DNA of 45,219 nucleotides from an uncultured Collinsella sp. Its GTDB lineage: Bacteria > Actinomycetota > Coriobacteriia > Coriobacteriales > Coriobacteriaceae. Positions 14,750 through 23,495 of the stretch are shown here, one piece after another. A model generated the notes under the pieces. The model made no database searches and was not told where the DNA came from. It worked only from the letters and a program-made list of their open reading frames with translations. The translations under genes were made by a program, and so were the position numbers. How positions within the stretch are numbered: position 1 is the stretch's first letter; each line of letters starts with the position of its first letter. Location of the stretch: contig URNI01000002.1 of NCBI GenBank assembly GCA_900549135.1, forward strand, positions 1-45,219, given 5' to 3'.

Positions 14750-14775
14750 TCGCACGACTCATTGCAGCTAACGCA

Positions 14776-14816
14776 AGCGGCGGTCGTCCCACGTACGGGA
14801 CGACCGCCGCTTTTTG
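14776..14816 (+). terminator. Strong intrinsic terminator
   Basis: Perfect 15-bp arms, AGCGGCGGTCGTCCC and GGGACGACCGCCGCT, around ACGTAC-type loop bases, followed by TTTTG. It ends the SDR-isomerase operon and also separates it from the convergent flavoprotein gene. Confidence 0.92.
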
Positions 14817-14868
14817 CTATCTGTCGACTGGCGCCGCGGGGACAGGTCCCCATGCATCAAAGAGTTGA

Positions 14869-16818
14869 CTAGAGCTCGCAGGCAACCTTATAGCCATCGC
14901 CGATGGCGTCGCGAATGTTGCCACACTTGTTGGCATCGCCCAGCACGTGGGTGGTAACGCCGGCAGCGGCAAGGTCGTCGGCAAGCTTGGTGTTGGGACG
15001 ATAGCCCATGGCAAGCACCAGTGTATCGGCACCGGTGATGGTGTGGACCTCGCCGTCCTTCTCGTAACTGATGGTGTCCTCGGTAATCTCGGTCACCTTG
15101 GCCTCGGTCAGCACGTGAACGCCCTTGGAGAGCATGCGCGTGATGAGCACCGCGCGACCGGCACCGCCCTCGTTGGCGGCGAGCGTCTTGGTCATCTCGA
15201 TGACGGTGACATCGCGGTTGGCCGGCGACAGGTCGTTGACCAGCGGGGCCAGGTAGTCGGCCGTCTCGCAACCGACGGTGCCGCCGCCGACGATGACAAT
15301 CTTCTTGCCCGGGAAAGCCTTGCCACCCAGCAGGTCGTCAGCTGTCATAACCTGCTTAAAGCCCTGCATAAAGGCCGGAGCGATGGGCTCGGCGCCATAA
15401 GCCAGGACAACTTCGTAACCCGCGTAGTCACGCTGAATGTCCTCGGCAGTAAGCTCGGTGCCAAATACGCACTTCACGCCGGCCTCGGCCAGGCGACGGT
15501 ACTGATACTTGATCACGCGGGTGAGCTCCTGCTTTGCCGGCGGAACGGCCGCGATGCGCATCTCGCCGCCCGGTTCGTCCTGCTTGTCCACGAGCACCAC
15601 GTTGTGGCCGCGCTTGGCGGCAATGTAGGCCGCCTCCATACCCGCAGGACCGGCACCCACAACCAGCACGTTCTTGACCTCGGCGGCAGGCTCGTAGCCA
15701 GCCTCGTCGCGCTCCACGTCCGGGTTGACAGTGCAGGAGATGCGCTTGCCAAACATAATGCCGTTCAGGCAGCGCAGGCAGCCGATGCAGGGGCGGATGT
15801 CGTCGGCGTTGCCGGCAGCGGCCTTATTGCAGAACTCGGCATCGCACAGATTGGCGCGGCCCATCATGCAGATGTCGGCAGCGCCGTCCTCGATCAGCTC
15901 CTCGGCGATCCAGGCCTCGTTGATACGTCCGACGGTGGCGACGGGAATGTTGACGTGCTTCTTGATCTCGCGCGAGCAGGCGGCATGCGAGGCCTGCTGC
16001 GTACCGGCGGCGGGAATCGCGGAGCCGCGCTTGATGGTGGTGCCGCCCGACACATGAATCATGTCGACGCCGGCCTTCTCCAGGCGACGCGAGACGTAGA
16101 TCATGTCGTTGAGGGTCAGGCCGCCATCGGTGTACTCGTCGCCCGAGATACGGACGTCGATGATAAAGTCCTTGCCGCAGCGCTCGCGAATCTCGGCGAT
16201 GACCTCGAGTAAGAAGCGCATGCGGGCGTCGAGCGAGCCGCCGTACTCATCGGTACGCTTGTTATAGAGCGGGGTCAAGAAACCGCCGAGCATGCCGTGG
16301 GCGTGCGCCGCATGGACCTCGACGCCATCGACACCGGCCTTCTGCATACGCACGGCAGCGTCGCCAAACTGATGCGTGAGCTCGTGAATCTCATCGACCG
16401 TAATGGGGCGCGGCGCCTCGCGGGCATAGGACGGACCCACAAAGGACGGAGCGATCAGGCGCGGCGTACCCGGAATGTTAAAGGCCATGTAGGCGGGGTG
16501 GAAGAGCTGCGGCATGATCTTGCAGCCATACTCGTGGACGGCCGCGGCGAGCTTTTCCCAGCCAGGGATAAACGTGTCGTCGTAGCAGCACATGTCACCC
16601 GGCAGATAGGTATAGGTAGGCTCGACCGTCACGACCTCGGTGATGATGAGGCCCACGCCGCCCTTGGCGCGGGCACGGTAATGATCGACCAAGTCGTCGG
16701 TCACATAGCCATGATCGGCCAGGTTGGTGGACACCGGCGGCATAAAGACGCGGTTCTTGACCTCGGTCGTACCGACCTTGATCGGGCTAAAGAGCATTGG
16801 ATAGGCAGAGGACTCCAT
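14869..16818 (-). CDS. NADH:flavin oxidoreductase (Old Yellow Enzyme/FadH/BaiCD type)
   Basis: A 649-residue flavo-iron-sulfur enzyme with three parts. An N-terminal FMN TIM barrel (about 8-350) carries the catalytic HAAHAHG and the following LTPLYNKRTDEYGGS. A [4Fe-4S] segment reads CIGCLRCLNG and a later Cys. A C-terminal FAD/NAD(P) module has two dinucleotide folds, VVGAGPAGMEAAYIAAKRG and IVIVGGGTVGCETADYLA. This is the layout of 2,4-dienoyl-CoA reductase, trimethylamine dehydrogenase, enoate reductases and the bile-acid enzymes BaiCD/BaiH. The substrate should be an activated C=C bond; which one is unknown. AAAGGA lies 7 nt before the ATG. The gene is downstream of the GltD-like gene on the same strand and may receive electrons from it. 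Confidence 0.88.
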   Translation of the reverse strand: MESSAYPMLFSPIKVGTTEVKNRVFMPPVSTNLADHGYVTDDLVDHYRARAKGGVGLIITEVVTVEPTYTYLPGDMCCYDDTFIPGWEKLAAAVHEYGCKIMPQLFHPAYMAFNIPGTPRLIAPSFVGPSYAREAPRPITVDEIHELTHQFGDAAVRMQKAGVDGVEVHAAHAHGMLGGFLTPLYNKRTDEYGGSLDARMRFLLEVIAEIRERCGKDFIIDVRISGDEYTDGGLTLNDMIYVSRRLEKAGVDMIHVSGGTTIKRGSAIPAAGTQQASHAACSREIKKHVNIPVATVGRINEAWIAEELIEDGAADICMMGRANLCDAEFCNKAAAGNADDIRPCIGCLRCLNGIMFGKRISCTVNPDVERDEAGYEPAAEVKNVLVVGAGPAGMEAAYIAAKRGHNVVLVDKQDEPGGEMRIAAVPPAKQELTRVIKYQYRRLAEAGVKCVFGTELTAEDIQRDYAGYEVVLAYGAEPIAPAFMQGFKQVMTADDLLGGKAFPGKKIVIVGGGTVGCETADYLAPLVNDLSPANRDVTVIEMTKTLAANEGGAGRAVLITRMLSKGVHVLTEAKVTEITEDTISYEKDGEVHTITGADTLVLAMGYRPNTKLADDLAAAGVTTHVLGDANKCGNIRDAIGDGYKVACEL

Positions 16819-16933
16819 ACAGGGTTCCTTTCATTTGAGCCGCTCGGCGGCAGTTGCTGACGTACCTATCGTACCAGCAACCGTGCAGCACCCGACCGCA
16901 CGCGCTCCCCCAGTCTCTGCTCAACCCCCAAAA

Positions 16934-17000
16934 AGTTGCGGTGAAATACGGGGCAGCCGAGGCTTTTCACAGCCAAAACAGTCCGTATTTCACCGCAACT
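16934..17000. repeat. 67-bp palindromic repeat, copy 4
   Basis: Between the two flavoprotein genes. Ends AGTTGCGGTGAAATACGG and CCGTATTTCACCGCAACT-type pairing. Again 67 nt. Confidence 0.85.
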
Positions 17001-17016
17001 GATGGGTGGGATGGAG

Positions 17017-18234
17017 TTAGAGGCCCAGATAGGTAGTCATGCCTTCGACGGCGAGCTTGGCGCCGGCTACGGCGTGAACAACCGTCAGCGGGCCGTTAAC
17101 CACGTCGCCGGCGGCAAAGACGCCGGGCACGGTGGTCATGCCGTTCTCGTCGACCGAAAGCAGGCCGCGATGGTCGGTCTCCAGACCACCCGTCGTAAGC
17201 ACAAGCTTGTCTTTGGGCACCTGCGAAGCCGCAATCACAACTGTGTCGGCAGACGCATGGTCGAGCTCTTCCTCGTACCCCACCACGTTATTCTCCTCGT
17301 CGAAGATAGCCGTCTCGAAGACCGGACCGTTATCGTCGATGGCGCAGATCGCCTTGCCGCACACAATCTCGGCACCGTCAAGCTCGGTCAGCTCCACCTC
17401 GTCATCGATGGCCGAGATATGGCGCGATCGGGCATACACGGTGACCTTACGAGCACCCGAGCGCAGCGCCGTGCGGGCCACATCCATGGCCACATTGCCG
17501 GCGCCGATAACCGCCACGTTCTGCCCGATTGCCACGCTCGCGGGATCGACCAGGTAATCGATGCCAAAAAGCACGTTACCGCGCGACTCGCCGGGAATGC
17601 CCAGTTTGCGGGCACGCCAGGTACCGGTACCGACAAAGACCGCGTCGTAGCCGTCACGTAGCAGGTCATCGATGTGCAGTGCGCCGCCGATGGTGGTTGA
17701 GGGACGAACGCGCACGCCGAGCGAGCACATCACGTGACGATACTTTTGCACGAGCGCACGGGGCAGGCGGAACTCGGGGATACCGTACTCCAGCACACCG
17801 CCGATCTCGGGGCGCTGTTCAAATACCGTGACGGCGCAGCCCAGCTGGGCCATCTTAATGGCCACGGTAATGCCGGCGGGACCGGAACCGACCACAGCAA
17901 TCTGTTTGCCGCACGACGGCGCGGGCGCCCACTCCTTACGATCCAAATACGCTGTTGAGATATAGTTCTCGATGCTCGAGAAATGCACGGGTGTGCCCTT
18001 GCGGCCCTGGATGCAAGCACCCTCGCACTGGCCCGAATGGTTGCACACCACGGAGCAGACCGCGCTCATGGGATTGTTCTGGAACAGCAGCTCGCCCGCC
18101 TCTTCTAGACGGCGCTGTTTGAACAGGTCGATGACCTGCGGAATAGGCGTCTGAACCGGGCAGCCCTTAATCTGACAGAACGCCCTTTTACAACCTAGGC
18201 AACGATTCGCCTCTTCGACAATGTGGATAGCCAC
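17017..18234 (-). CDS. GltD-like FAD/NAD(P) iron-sulfur oxidoreductase
   Basis: A 405-residue protein. The N-terminal cysteine-rich region CLGCKRAFCQIKGCPVQTPIP and the later CSVVCNHSGQCEGACIQG bind two [4Fe-4S] clusters. FAD fold: VVGSGPAGITVAIKMAQLG; NAD(P) fold: VIGAGNVAMDVARTALRSG; C-terminal FAD closure: GVFAAGDVVNGPLTVVHAV. This is the small-subunit-type module of glutamate synthase, NfnB and dihydropyrimidine dehydrogenase. There is no glutamate synthase large subunit nearby, so a role as electron donor to another enzyme is likelier, perhaps the adjacent Old Yellow Enzyme. I use the GTG at 18234, 4 nt behind AAGGGGAG; an upstream TTG would overlap that site. Confidence 0.85.
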   Translation of the reverse strand: MAIHIVEEANRCLGCKRAFCQIKGCPVQTPIPQVIDLFKQRRLEEAGELLFQNNPMSAVCSVVCNHSGQCEGACIQGRKGTPVHFSSIENYISTAYLDRKEWAPAPSCGKQIAVVGSGPAGITVAIKMAQLGCAVTVFEQRPEIGGVLEYGIPEFRLPRALVQKYRHVMCSLGVRVRPSTTIGGALHIDDLLRDGYDAVFVGTGTWRARKLGIPGESRGNVLFGIDYLVDPASVAIGQNVAVIGAGNVAMDVARTALRSGARKVTVYARSRHISAIDDEVELTELDGAEIVCGKAICAIDDNGPVFETAIFDEENNVVGYEEELDHASADTVVIAASQVPKDKLVLTTGGLETDHRGLLSVDENGMTTVPGVFAAGDVVNGPLTVVHAVAGAKLAVEGMTTYLGL

Positions 18235-18338
18235 GCAACTCCCCTTTTTAATGCAATCCAATGGGGGCGACGATAAAGACCCTTCACCGCCGCCCCCATA
18301 CAGGTAATCTCAATCTGCCGACACAGCAAAAGCCAATG

Positions 18339-19253
18339 CTATAACTCGCGATGCGAAGCCCCGCAGCGAGCGGACATGTGCTCGAGTGTCGCCAGGCAGT
18401 CAGCCGCCGTCGCCGGCACACTGTTCTCGACCACGCAGGGAATCCCAGGGCAGGCGGCAGCCGCCCAGGCCACTACGGGCTCAAAGTCATAGCGGCCCGT
18501 CTCGCCCACGCCATGACACACCAGGCGTGAACCCGTACCGTCGCACCAACCGGCTTCGTCCTCGTTATCAACGACCTCAAAATCCTTGGCGTGCAGCACG
18601 CGGATCTTGCTGCCGCATAAATAGAGCATGCGCGCGGTGATTTCCTGCGCTTCGTCAACGACGCTGGGGTGCAGCAGCGACACTGGGTCATAGATCACGC
18701 CGAGCGACGGGCTCGAGACGCGCTCCAGCACCTCACGGCAGCGATCTGGCGTGTTGACCGTCTCGTTCCAACCGGGCTCAATTAGAACCTGACCGCCCAT
18801 GGCCTCGGCACGCTCGCAGACATACGCAAGCCCGTCCACAAAAGCCTCGAGTGCCTCATCGGTCATGCGGTCGTCAGCAACGCGGTTCTGTGCATTGGGG
18901 CGACCGGTCTCGGTGCCAACCGGGCATCCGCCGAGCATCTGGGCAAAGTTCAAGCATGCCTCGTACTCGGCAAAGTTATCCATGAGCTGTTGGCGATCGG
19001 GCGTCGCCAGATTCTTATAACAGCCGAGCACGGCGACCGAAACGCCCGCCTCGTCGAGCACCGCACGCAAATGGTCGGCAAGCTCGTGGGTCAGGCCGCT
19101 TCGATCGATCCCCATCGATGCGTAGAGCACCTTGCTCGGCAGCTGAATGCACGAAAAGCCCAGCTCTCCCGCCATGCGGATGCGTTCCTCGACGGTCCCC
19201 TGCGGAAGGTCGTGCAAACGCACACCCGGAGTAATAGCCCCCACGTTATTCAC
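18339..19253 (-). CDS. TIM-barrel sugar-phosphate isomerase/epimerase-like protein
   Basis: A 304-residue protein of the xylose isomerase-like TIM barrel family. It has the expected metal-ligand strands: VLIEPGWNETV (Glu, about residue 185), LGVIYDPVSLLHP (Asp), and RVLHAKDFEV with His and Asp, then a late CVVENS (Glu). This pattern is shared by sugar epimerases, hydroxypyruvate isomerase and endonuclease IV-like enzymes. The substrate is unknown; the context suggests a sugar or uronate keto-isomer. The GTG at 19253 overlaps the stop of the GH105 gene by 8 bp with AAGGG close upstream; a second GTG at 19244 is nearly as good. It is co-transcribed with GH105. Confidence 0.75.
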   Translation of the reverse strand: MNNVGAITPGVRLHDLPQGTVEERIRMAGELGFSCIQLPSKVLYASMGIDRSGLTHELADHLRAVLDEAGVSVAVLGCYKNLATPDRQQLMDNFAEYEACLNFAQMLGGCPVGTETGRPNAQNRVADDRMTDEALEAFVDGLAYVCERAEAMGGQVLIEPGWNETVNTPDRCREVLERVSSPSLGVIYDPVSLLHPSVVDEAQEITARMLYLCGSKIRVLHAKDFEVVDNEDEAGWCDGTGSRLVCHGVGETGRYDFEPVVAWAAAACPGIPCVVENSVPATAADCLATLEHMSARCGASHREL

Positions 19254-20484
19254 ATCCCTTATGAGCGTTGATGCCCGGGGTGTATCCGCCAAACGGGTCC
19301 TCGATAGAGCACACGCCCGAGGGAGCAAGCGGGTCATGCCTGCCGGCCAGTTTGTCGTGATGCATGGTCTCGATATAGGCAAGCACCAGCGGCGCCACGC
19401 CCTTCGCATCGTTTTTGACGATAGGCTCGCTCATGTAGTAACCAAACGTGCCCTCGCGGTGCGCTGTGTTGCCCAGGCCCGCGACCAGGCAGATGTTGTC
19501 GAGCGCCAGCTGGCCATCATGCTCGGACAGGCAGGTCTCGCAGATGCCGTCGAAGGCGCGACGGCCGTACTGGTAGTAACGCTCGCCCAGCACGCCTAGA
19601 CGCACGCCCTTCATGATGGCATTGGCAAAAATCGCGCTACCAGACTCCTCCAGGTAGTTGGGGGCGATATTGGGCAGGTTGATGACCTGATGCCACATGC
19701 CGGTCTTCTCGTCCTGATACGGCAGCATGGCATCGATCAGGTCGTGGAACATCTTGCGAATCTCGTCCTTCTCGGCCGACATCGAAGGCGGCATAAGCTC
19801 CCAGGTGTCGATGAGCGCCATGGCAAACCAGCCCTCGGCGCGCAGCCAGAAGTTAGCCGAAAGGCCGGTGACCGGGTCGCACCAGAACTGTTTGCGGCTC
19901 GCGTCGTAAGCGTGATAGTACAGACCGTTGAGGGGGTTGCGCATCAGGTCATGCACGACCTGGAACATATGGAAGCTGTCCGAGCAGGCACGACGGTTGT
20001 GGAAGCTCAGCTCGTACTGCATGTAGAACGGCTGGGCCATATACATGCCATCGAGCCAGATCTGGTTGGGATAGACGGCCTTGTGCCAAAACACGCCTTC
20101 TTTGGTGCGCGGCTGGGTCTCGAGCTGGCGGTAGATGGTGTCCATGGCGGCACGGTACTTGGGCTTGCCCACCAGGTCATAGAGCTTGTAGAGGGTCTTG
20201 CCCGCATTGACGTTATCGAGGTTGTACTCCTGCGGGTTGTAATGCTTGATGGTACCGTCGTCCTGGACAAAGAAATCGATGTAGTCATCGGCAAAGGTCA
20301 GGTAGCGCTGCTCACCCGTGATCTCGTACAGCTCGATGAGCGCCTTGATCATGCAGCCGTCGATATAGTTCCAGGTGTTCTCCTTGCCGGCGCGAATCTT
20401 TTCGATATTCCAAGCCGGCGCCTGCGGCGTAGAGGTTTCGATCAACTGCTCGATATAACGGTCCAGGATTTGATTGCAACCCAT
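19246..20484 (-). CDS. GH105 unsaturated uronyl (rhamnogalacturonyl/galacturonyl) hydrolase
   Basis: A 412-residue protein with the (alpha/alpha)6-barrel pattern of GH88/GH105. Conserved points include TWNYIDGCMIKAL (about 37-49), QIWLDGMYMAQPFY with Asp145, which matches the catalytic Asp of YteR/YesR, and RAEGWFAMALIDT. It removes the 4,5-unsaturated uronic acid left by pectate or rhamnogalacturonan lyases. No signal peptide is visible, so it acts on imported oligosaccharides. I take the ATG at 20484 because GAGGGG lies 7 nt upstream; a more distal ATG lies close to the operator. Operators at 20510 and 20551 control it. Its product should feed the DhuI/DhuD-like pair at 13-15 kb. Confidence 0.88.
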   Translation of the reverse strand: MGCNQILDRYIEQLIETSTPQAPAWNIEKIRAGKENTWNYIDGCMIKALIELYEITGEQRYLTFADDYIDFFVQDDGTIKHYNPQEYNLDNVNAGKTLYKLYDLVGKPKYRAAMDTIYRQLETQPRTKEGVFWHKAVYPNQIWLDGMYMAQPFYMQYELSFHNRRACSDSFHMFQVVHDLMRNPLNGLYYHAYDASRKQFWCDPVTGLSANFWLRAEGWFAMALIDTWELMPPSMSAEKDEIRKMFHDLIDAMLPYQDEKTGMWHQVINLPNIAPNYLEESGSAIFANAIMKGVRLGVLGERYYQYGRRAFDGICETCLSEHDGQLALDNICLVAGLGNTAHREGTFGYYMSEPIVKNDAKGVAPLVLAYIETMHHDKLAGRHDPLAPSGVCSIEDPFGGYTPGINAHKGCE

Positions 20485-20509
20485 TGCTGTCCCCTCTGAC
20501 ATAAACGAT

Positions 20510-20576
20510 AGGTGAACGTTACCCCTAGTGTAACGCGAACGGGGAATATAGGGTGAACGTTAACCCTATATTCCCC
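20510..20576 (-). promoter_or_regulatory. Promoter of GH105 gene with two LacI-type operators
   Basis: Operators AGGTGAACGTTACCCC (20510-20525) and GGGTGAACGTTAACCC (20551-20566), 41 bp apart centre to centre. A -35 TTCACC lies within the second (20552-20557 on the + strand) and a -10 TACACT at 20527-20532, spacer 19. The second operator is the middle of a 36-bp near-perfect palindrome (20541-20576; ends GGGGAATATA and TATATTCCCC). Confidence 0.65.
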
Positions 20577-20577
20577 G

Positions 20578-20605
20578 CAAACGGCAGACTTTTAGCGGCA
20601 AACGG
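20578..20605 (-). promoter_or_regulatory. 28-bp direct-repeat promoter element, copy 3
   Basis: Begins CAAACGG and ends CAAACGG with ACTTTT in the middle. It begins 20 bp upstream of the -35 of the GH105 promoter. It overlaps the 3' end of the SGNH gene, so part of the similarity could be coding constraint. Confidence 0.5.
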
Positions 20606-21260
20606 CGGTGAGACCCGCGGCGATGCGATGCGCCAGGCGCTCATAGCCGGCAGGACTGTAATGCAGGCCGTCCGGCATATAGAGCTCGCGGTGCCCTGGC
20701 AAAAACGGGCTGATGCCGCTTTGCGCATACAGGTCAATCACCGGAACGGAGTAACGGTCACAGACCTCCAGCATCGCCCGCACGTAGGCGACCTGCGTCA
20801 ACCCCAGGTGATTGAGCTCATCGCTTGCCGGGATATCCTTCTCGTGCTTACCGCTCGTCTTGCACGGCGTCATAAACACGAGCTTTGCCCGAGGCGAGCG
20901 TGCCGTGATGGTGCGGATCAGGTAATCGAGCGCACCGTAGAACTCATGCACATCGGTACTGCCCAACTCGCCAAGCGGCACGTTGCGGCTAAAGTCGTTG
21001 ACGCCGCCAAAGACAATGTAGATATCGGCCGCATCGTCGATACCGTCCAGGCGCTCGACAAACGAATCGCTGCGGTCGGCCTTGACGGCGATGCGCGAAC
21101 CCTTGATGCCAAAGTTCTCGATGGTTGCGCCGCCCAGTAGCGCGCCCAAGTGCGAGGTCCACGAAATGTCGTTGCCTCCCCCACCGCAGCCGTTATCGCC
21201 CCAGGTGGTCGAATCGCCAAAGCAGCAAATGGTCGATTCACTCAAGTTCTTCGTTTCCAT
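20592..21260 (-). CDS. SGNH/GDSL-type esterase, probably pectin deacetylase
   Basis: A 222-residue hydrolase. The four SGNH blocks are visible: CFGDSTTWGDNG (block I with the nucleophile Ser, about residue 17), a Gly in block II, GGVNDFS (block III, Asn), and DGLHYSPAGYERLA (block V, Asp and His near residue 200). Such enzymes remove acetyl groups from sugars; in pectin loci they act on rhamnogalacturonan or galacturonan. No signal peptide. GAGGAGA lies about 5 nt before the ATG at 21260. It is downstream of the methylesterase fusion gene and upstream of GH105 on the same strand. Confidence 0.85.
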   Translation of the reverse strand: METKNLSESTICCFGDSTTWGDNGCGGGGNDISWTSHLGALLGGATIENFGIKGSRIAVKADRSDSFVERLDGIDDAADIYIVFGGVNDFSRNVPLGELGSTDVHEFYGALDYLIRTITARSPRAKLVFMTPCKTSGKHEKDIPASDELNHLGLTQVAYVRAMLEVCDRYSVPVIDLYAQSGISPFLPGHRELYMPDGLHYSPAGYERLAHRIAAGLTAVCR

Positions 21261-21329
21261 AATCTTCTCCTCATCCGCCCATTGGCGGCCATACAGGTAC
21301 GTACCGTTTATTTGCAGCATGCCGAGGGG

Positions 21330-23495
21330 CTATGCACGGTCGCATTTCGCAACGTGCGAATCGAGCCATTCGATATCCTCGACAAGATGTGTCACTCCCA
21401 GATGGTGTTCACCCGGACACACCTCGTGCCGCAGGCCATCTCTGCGACTCAGCAACTTGTAGGCATCGCGCACGATCTCGAGCTGTTCATCGACATTTTT
21501 CAGCCCGCGCGAACCGTTCAGATGATCTTCTTCGCAGCTCTGCACTAACAACGGGCGCGGCGCAATAAGCGAGGCAATATCGCCCATGTCGAGCAAGCGC
21601 CAAAGTCCGGGTGTGTAGTTGCAGCTGCAATTGCCGTTGAGGTGCAGCAGCGAATCATCGACACCGTACAGGTAGCCCGAGACAAACGTCTTACATACGC
21701 GTGGGTCGAGCGCCGCCAGATACAGCGTCATGTATCCGCCGCCCGAAAAGCCAAAACAGCCCAGGTCGTCCATGGCAATGTCGCCGCGCGCCTCTAGGTA
21801 ATCGATCAGACGCATGTTATCCCAGGCGTTGAGGCCCGCAACGGTAAGTCCCAGCGGCTCGGCCATGCGCGCCTGGTTTAGGCACGTGCCGCGCAGAAAG
21901 CTGTTCTCGTCATCGCCCTGACCCTTCCAGTCACGACGGTGTCCCCAACCGCGTGCGTCGGGGCAGACGGTCACGTAACCCATACGCGCCAAACGTAGAC
22001 CGTAGTCGTAATTGAACTTACGCACAGCATCATCGACCGCCGGCACGCCCGTCACGCCCGCAACACTTGCGGCGCCTGCTCCCTGATGGCCATGCGGGCA
22101 GATATAGCAACGCTTAAGCCCCCGTCCATCAAGCTTCGGATGAGACGGCTCCAACAGGTAAAACGACATCCACACATCGTGCTCAACCTGCAGCATCGCA
22201 TGAGTACGCACAATGCCGCCGGCAACCCGCACGCGGCTGAGCTCACGAATCTCAATCGGGACGCGGTCCATAAGCGAAAGGCCCAAAACATCGTACAGGC
22301 GAGTCCTGGTCGCAATCCTCCACGCCTCAAAGTCTGCAGGGGTCTTGCCCGCAAATGCCGCCGAGCGCCCTTCGCGCTTCAGTCGGGCGCGCAGCGCAGG
22401 CTCGTCTTCGCAGTACTTCTCGATGTGCACGGTACGGCCATTGGCAGATAGCCTAGTCGTCTCAACCGCATCACCGGTGCCTCCCTCGGGATCCCAGCCA
22501 TCCGCACCGGCAAGCACCTGCTCGCGAGCGTACCCGGCGGCAGCCATCACATCGAGTTCATTCGCCCACGGCACCCAGCCGGTAGTATCACCCGCCGGCC
22601 CATGCAGAATCGCGCCAGCATACTGCACGCAGTTGTGCGCCGCCGGCTTATTCCAATCCCACCAGCCTTCACGCTTGATATGTCGCCCCAGCCAGCAATC
22701 GATCAGCACAGTTTGCGCCCATTCGCGCCAAGGACGACCCAGGTAGACCGAATCCGGCGCCACGCCATCCGGAGCTGTAAACGAACAGCCGTGGAACACA
22801 AAGCCGTGCGGCTCGCCTTCGGGCGTGGAGGCTGCCGTTACATACCCGTTGACATCCATATCGCGGTTGAGCGAGCGAATCTCGCACCCCTCAAAGTAGG
22901 CACACGCGCCGCCAAAGATAAAGTCGACGTCGCCCTCAATCCGGCAGCGTCGAAAAAACTGACGGCCCACCCGACGCGGCGCAAACTGCTTGGGCCCAAT
23001 GAATCCGCCCGGTTTGACTTCGCGCGGGGGCAACGGGCCCAAAAACAGCGTGTCCTGGCGCCCCGTAATGCAACAGGCGTCGACAACCAGACGGTCGCCA
23101 TCGGCATACAGGGCAATCGCCTGACCGACCTCGCGCCCATCGCCGGCATCATTTACGATCGTTAGGTTCTCGAGCCGCACGTCATCAGCGTCGACCAAAA
23201 CGGTATAGGTCCTAAAGGTGCCGAGCATTCCGTCGATGCCCGATCCGTCCCCCGAGGGCATCTTGGCGCCCAAGCCGCCCACGATACGCACGCTATCGGC
23301 CGTCTCTCCCTCAATCGTCACATGCGAGCGATGAATCTCGACCCGCTCGCGATACTCGCCCGGATCGACGCGAATCATCACCGGTTGCTCGGCATCCGGA
23401 TAGAGCTGATCGGCTGCCGCCAAGGCATCGGAAATCGTTGGATACGCTCCTGCCGCAGCCCTCGAAACGCGCAGCGTATAGATACTTTCGCTCAT
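21330..23495 (-). CDS. Fusion: CE8 pectin methylesterase + alpha/beta-hydrolase esterase
   Basis: A 721-residue two-domain protein. Residues 1 to about 345 are a CE8 parallel beta-helix: DPGEYRE (45-50), QAIALY (125-130), QDTLF (147-151, catalytic Gln and Asp), DFIFGG (191-196, catalytic Asp) and LGRPWREW (252-259). Residues from about 355 onward form an alpha/beta-hydrolase with nucleophile Ser584 in GFSGGG and a terminal His at 697 or 698 in GEHHLGV; it resembles Abhydrolase_7/acetyl xylan esterase proteins and may be related to CE19 pectin methylesterases. Expected role: removal of methyl and probably acetyl esters from imported oligogalacturonides. No signal peptide. Its start overlaps the stop of the preceding hydrolase gene by 4 nt (ATGA), so the two are translationally coupled. 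Confidence 0.88.
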   Translation of the reverse strand: MSESIYTLRVSRAAAGAYPTISDALAAADQLYPDAEQPVMIRVDPGEYRERVEIHRSHVTIEGETADSVRIVGGLGAKMPSGDGSGIDGMLGTFRTYTVLVDADDVRLENLTIVNDAGDGREVGQAIALYADGDRLVVDACCITGRQDTLFLGPLPPREVKPGGFIGPKQFAPRRVGRQFFRRCRIEGDVDFIFGGACAYFEGCEIRSLNRDMDVNGYVTAASTPEGEPHGFVFHGCSFTAPDGVAPDSVYLGRPWREWAQTVLIDCWLGRHIKREGWWDWNKPAAHNCVQYAGAILHGPAGDTTGWVPWANELDVMAAAGYAREQVLAGADGWDPEGGTGDAVETTRLSANGRTVHIEKYCEDEPALRARLKREGRSAAFAGKTPADFEAWRIATRTRLYDVLGLSLMDRVPIEIRELSRVRVAGGIVRTHAMLQVEHDVWMSFYLLEPSHPKLDGRGLKRCYICPHGHQGAGAASVAGVTGVPAVDDAVRKFNYDYGLRLARMGYVTVCPDARGWGHRRDWKGQGDDENSFLRGTCLNQARMAEPLGLTVAGLNAWDNMRLIDYLEARGDIAMDDLGCFGFSGGGYMTLYLAALDPRVCKTFVSGYLYGVDDSLLHLNGNCSCNYTPGLWRLLDMGDIASLIAPRPLLVQSCEEDHLNGSRGLKNVDEQLEIVRDAYKLLSRRDGLRHEVCPGEHHLGVTHLVEDIEWLDSHVAKCDRA

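Noticed and set aside
17017..18234. Glutamate synthase small subunit proper
   Set aside because: No large subunit gene is nearby and the context is uronate metabolism; I keep only the family-level call.
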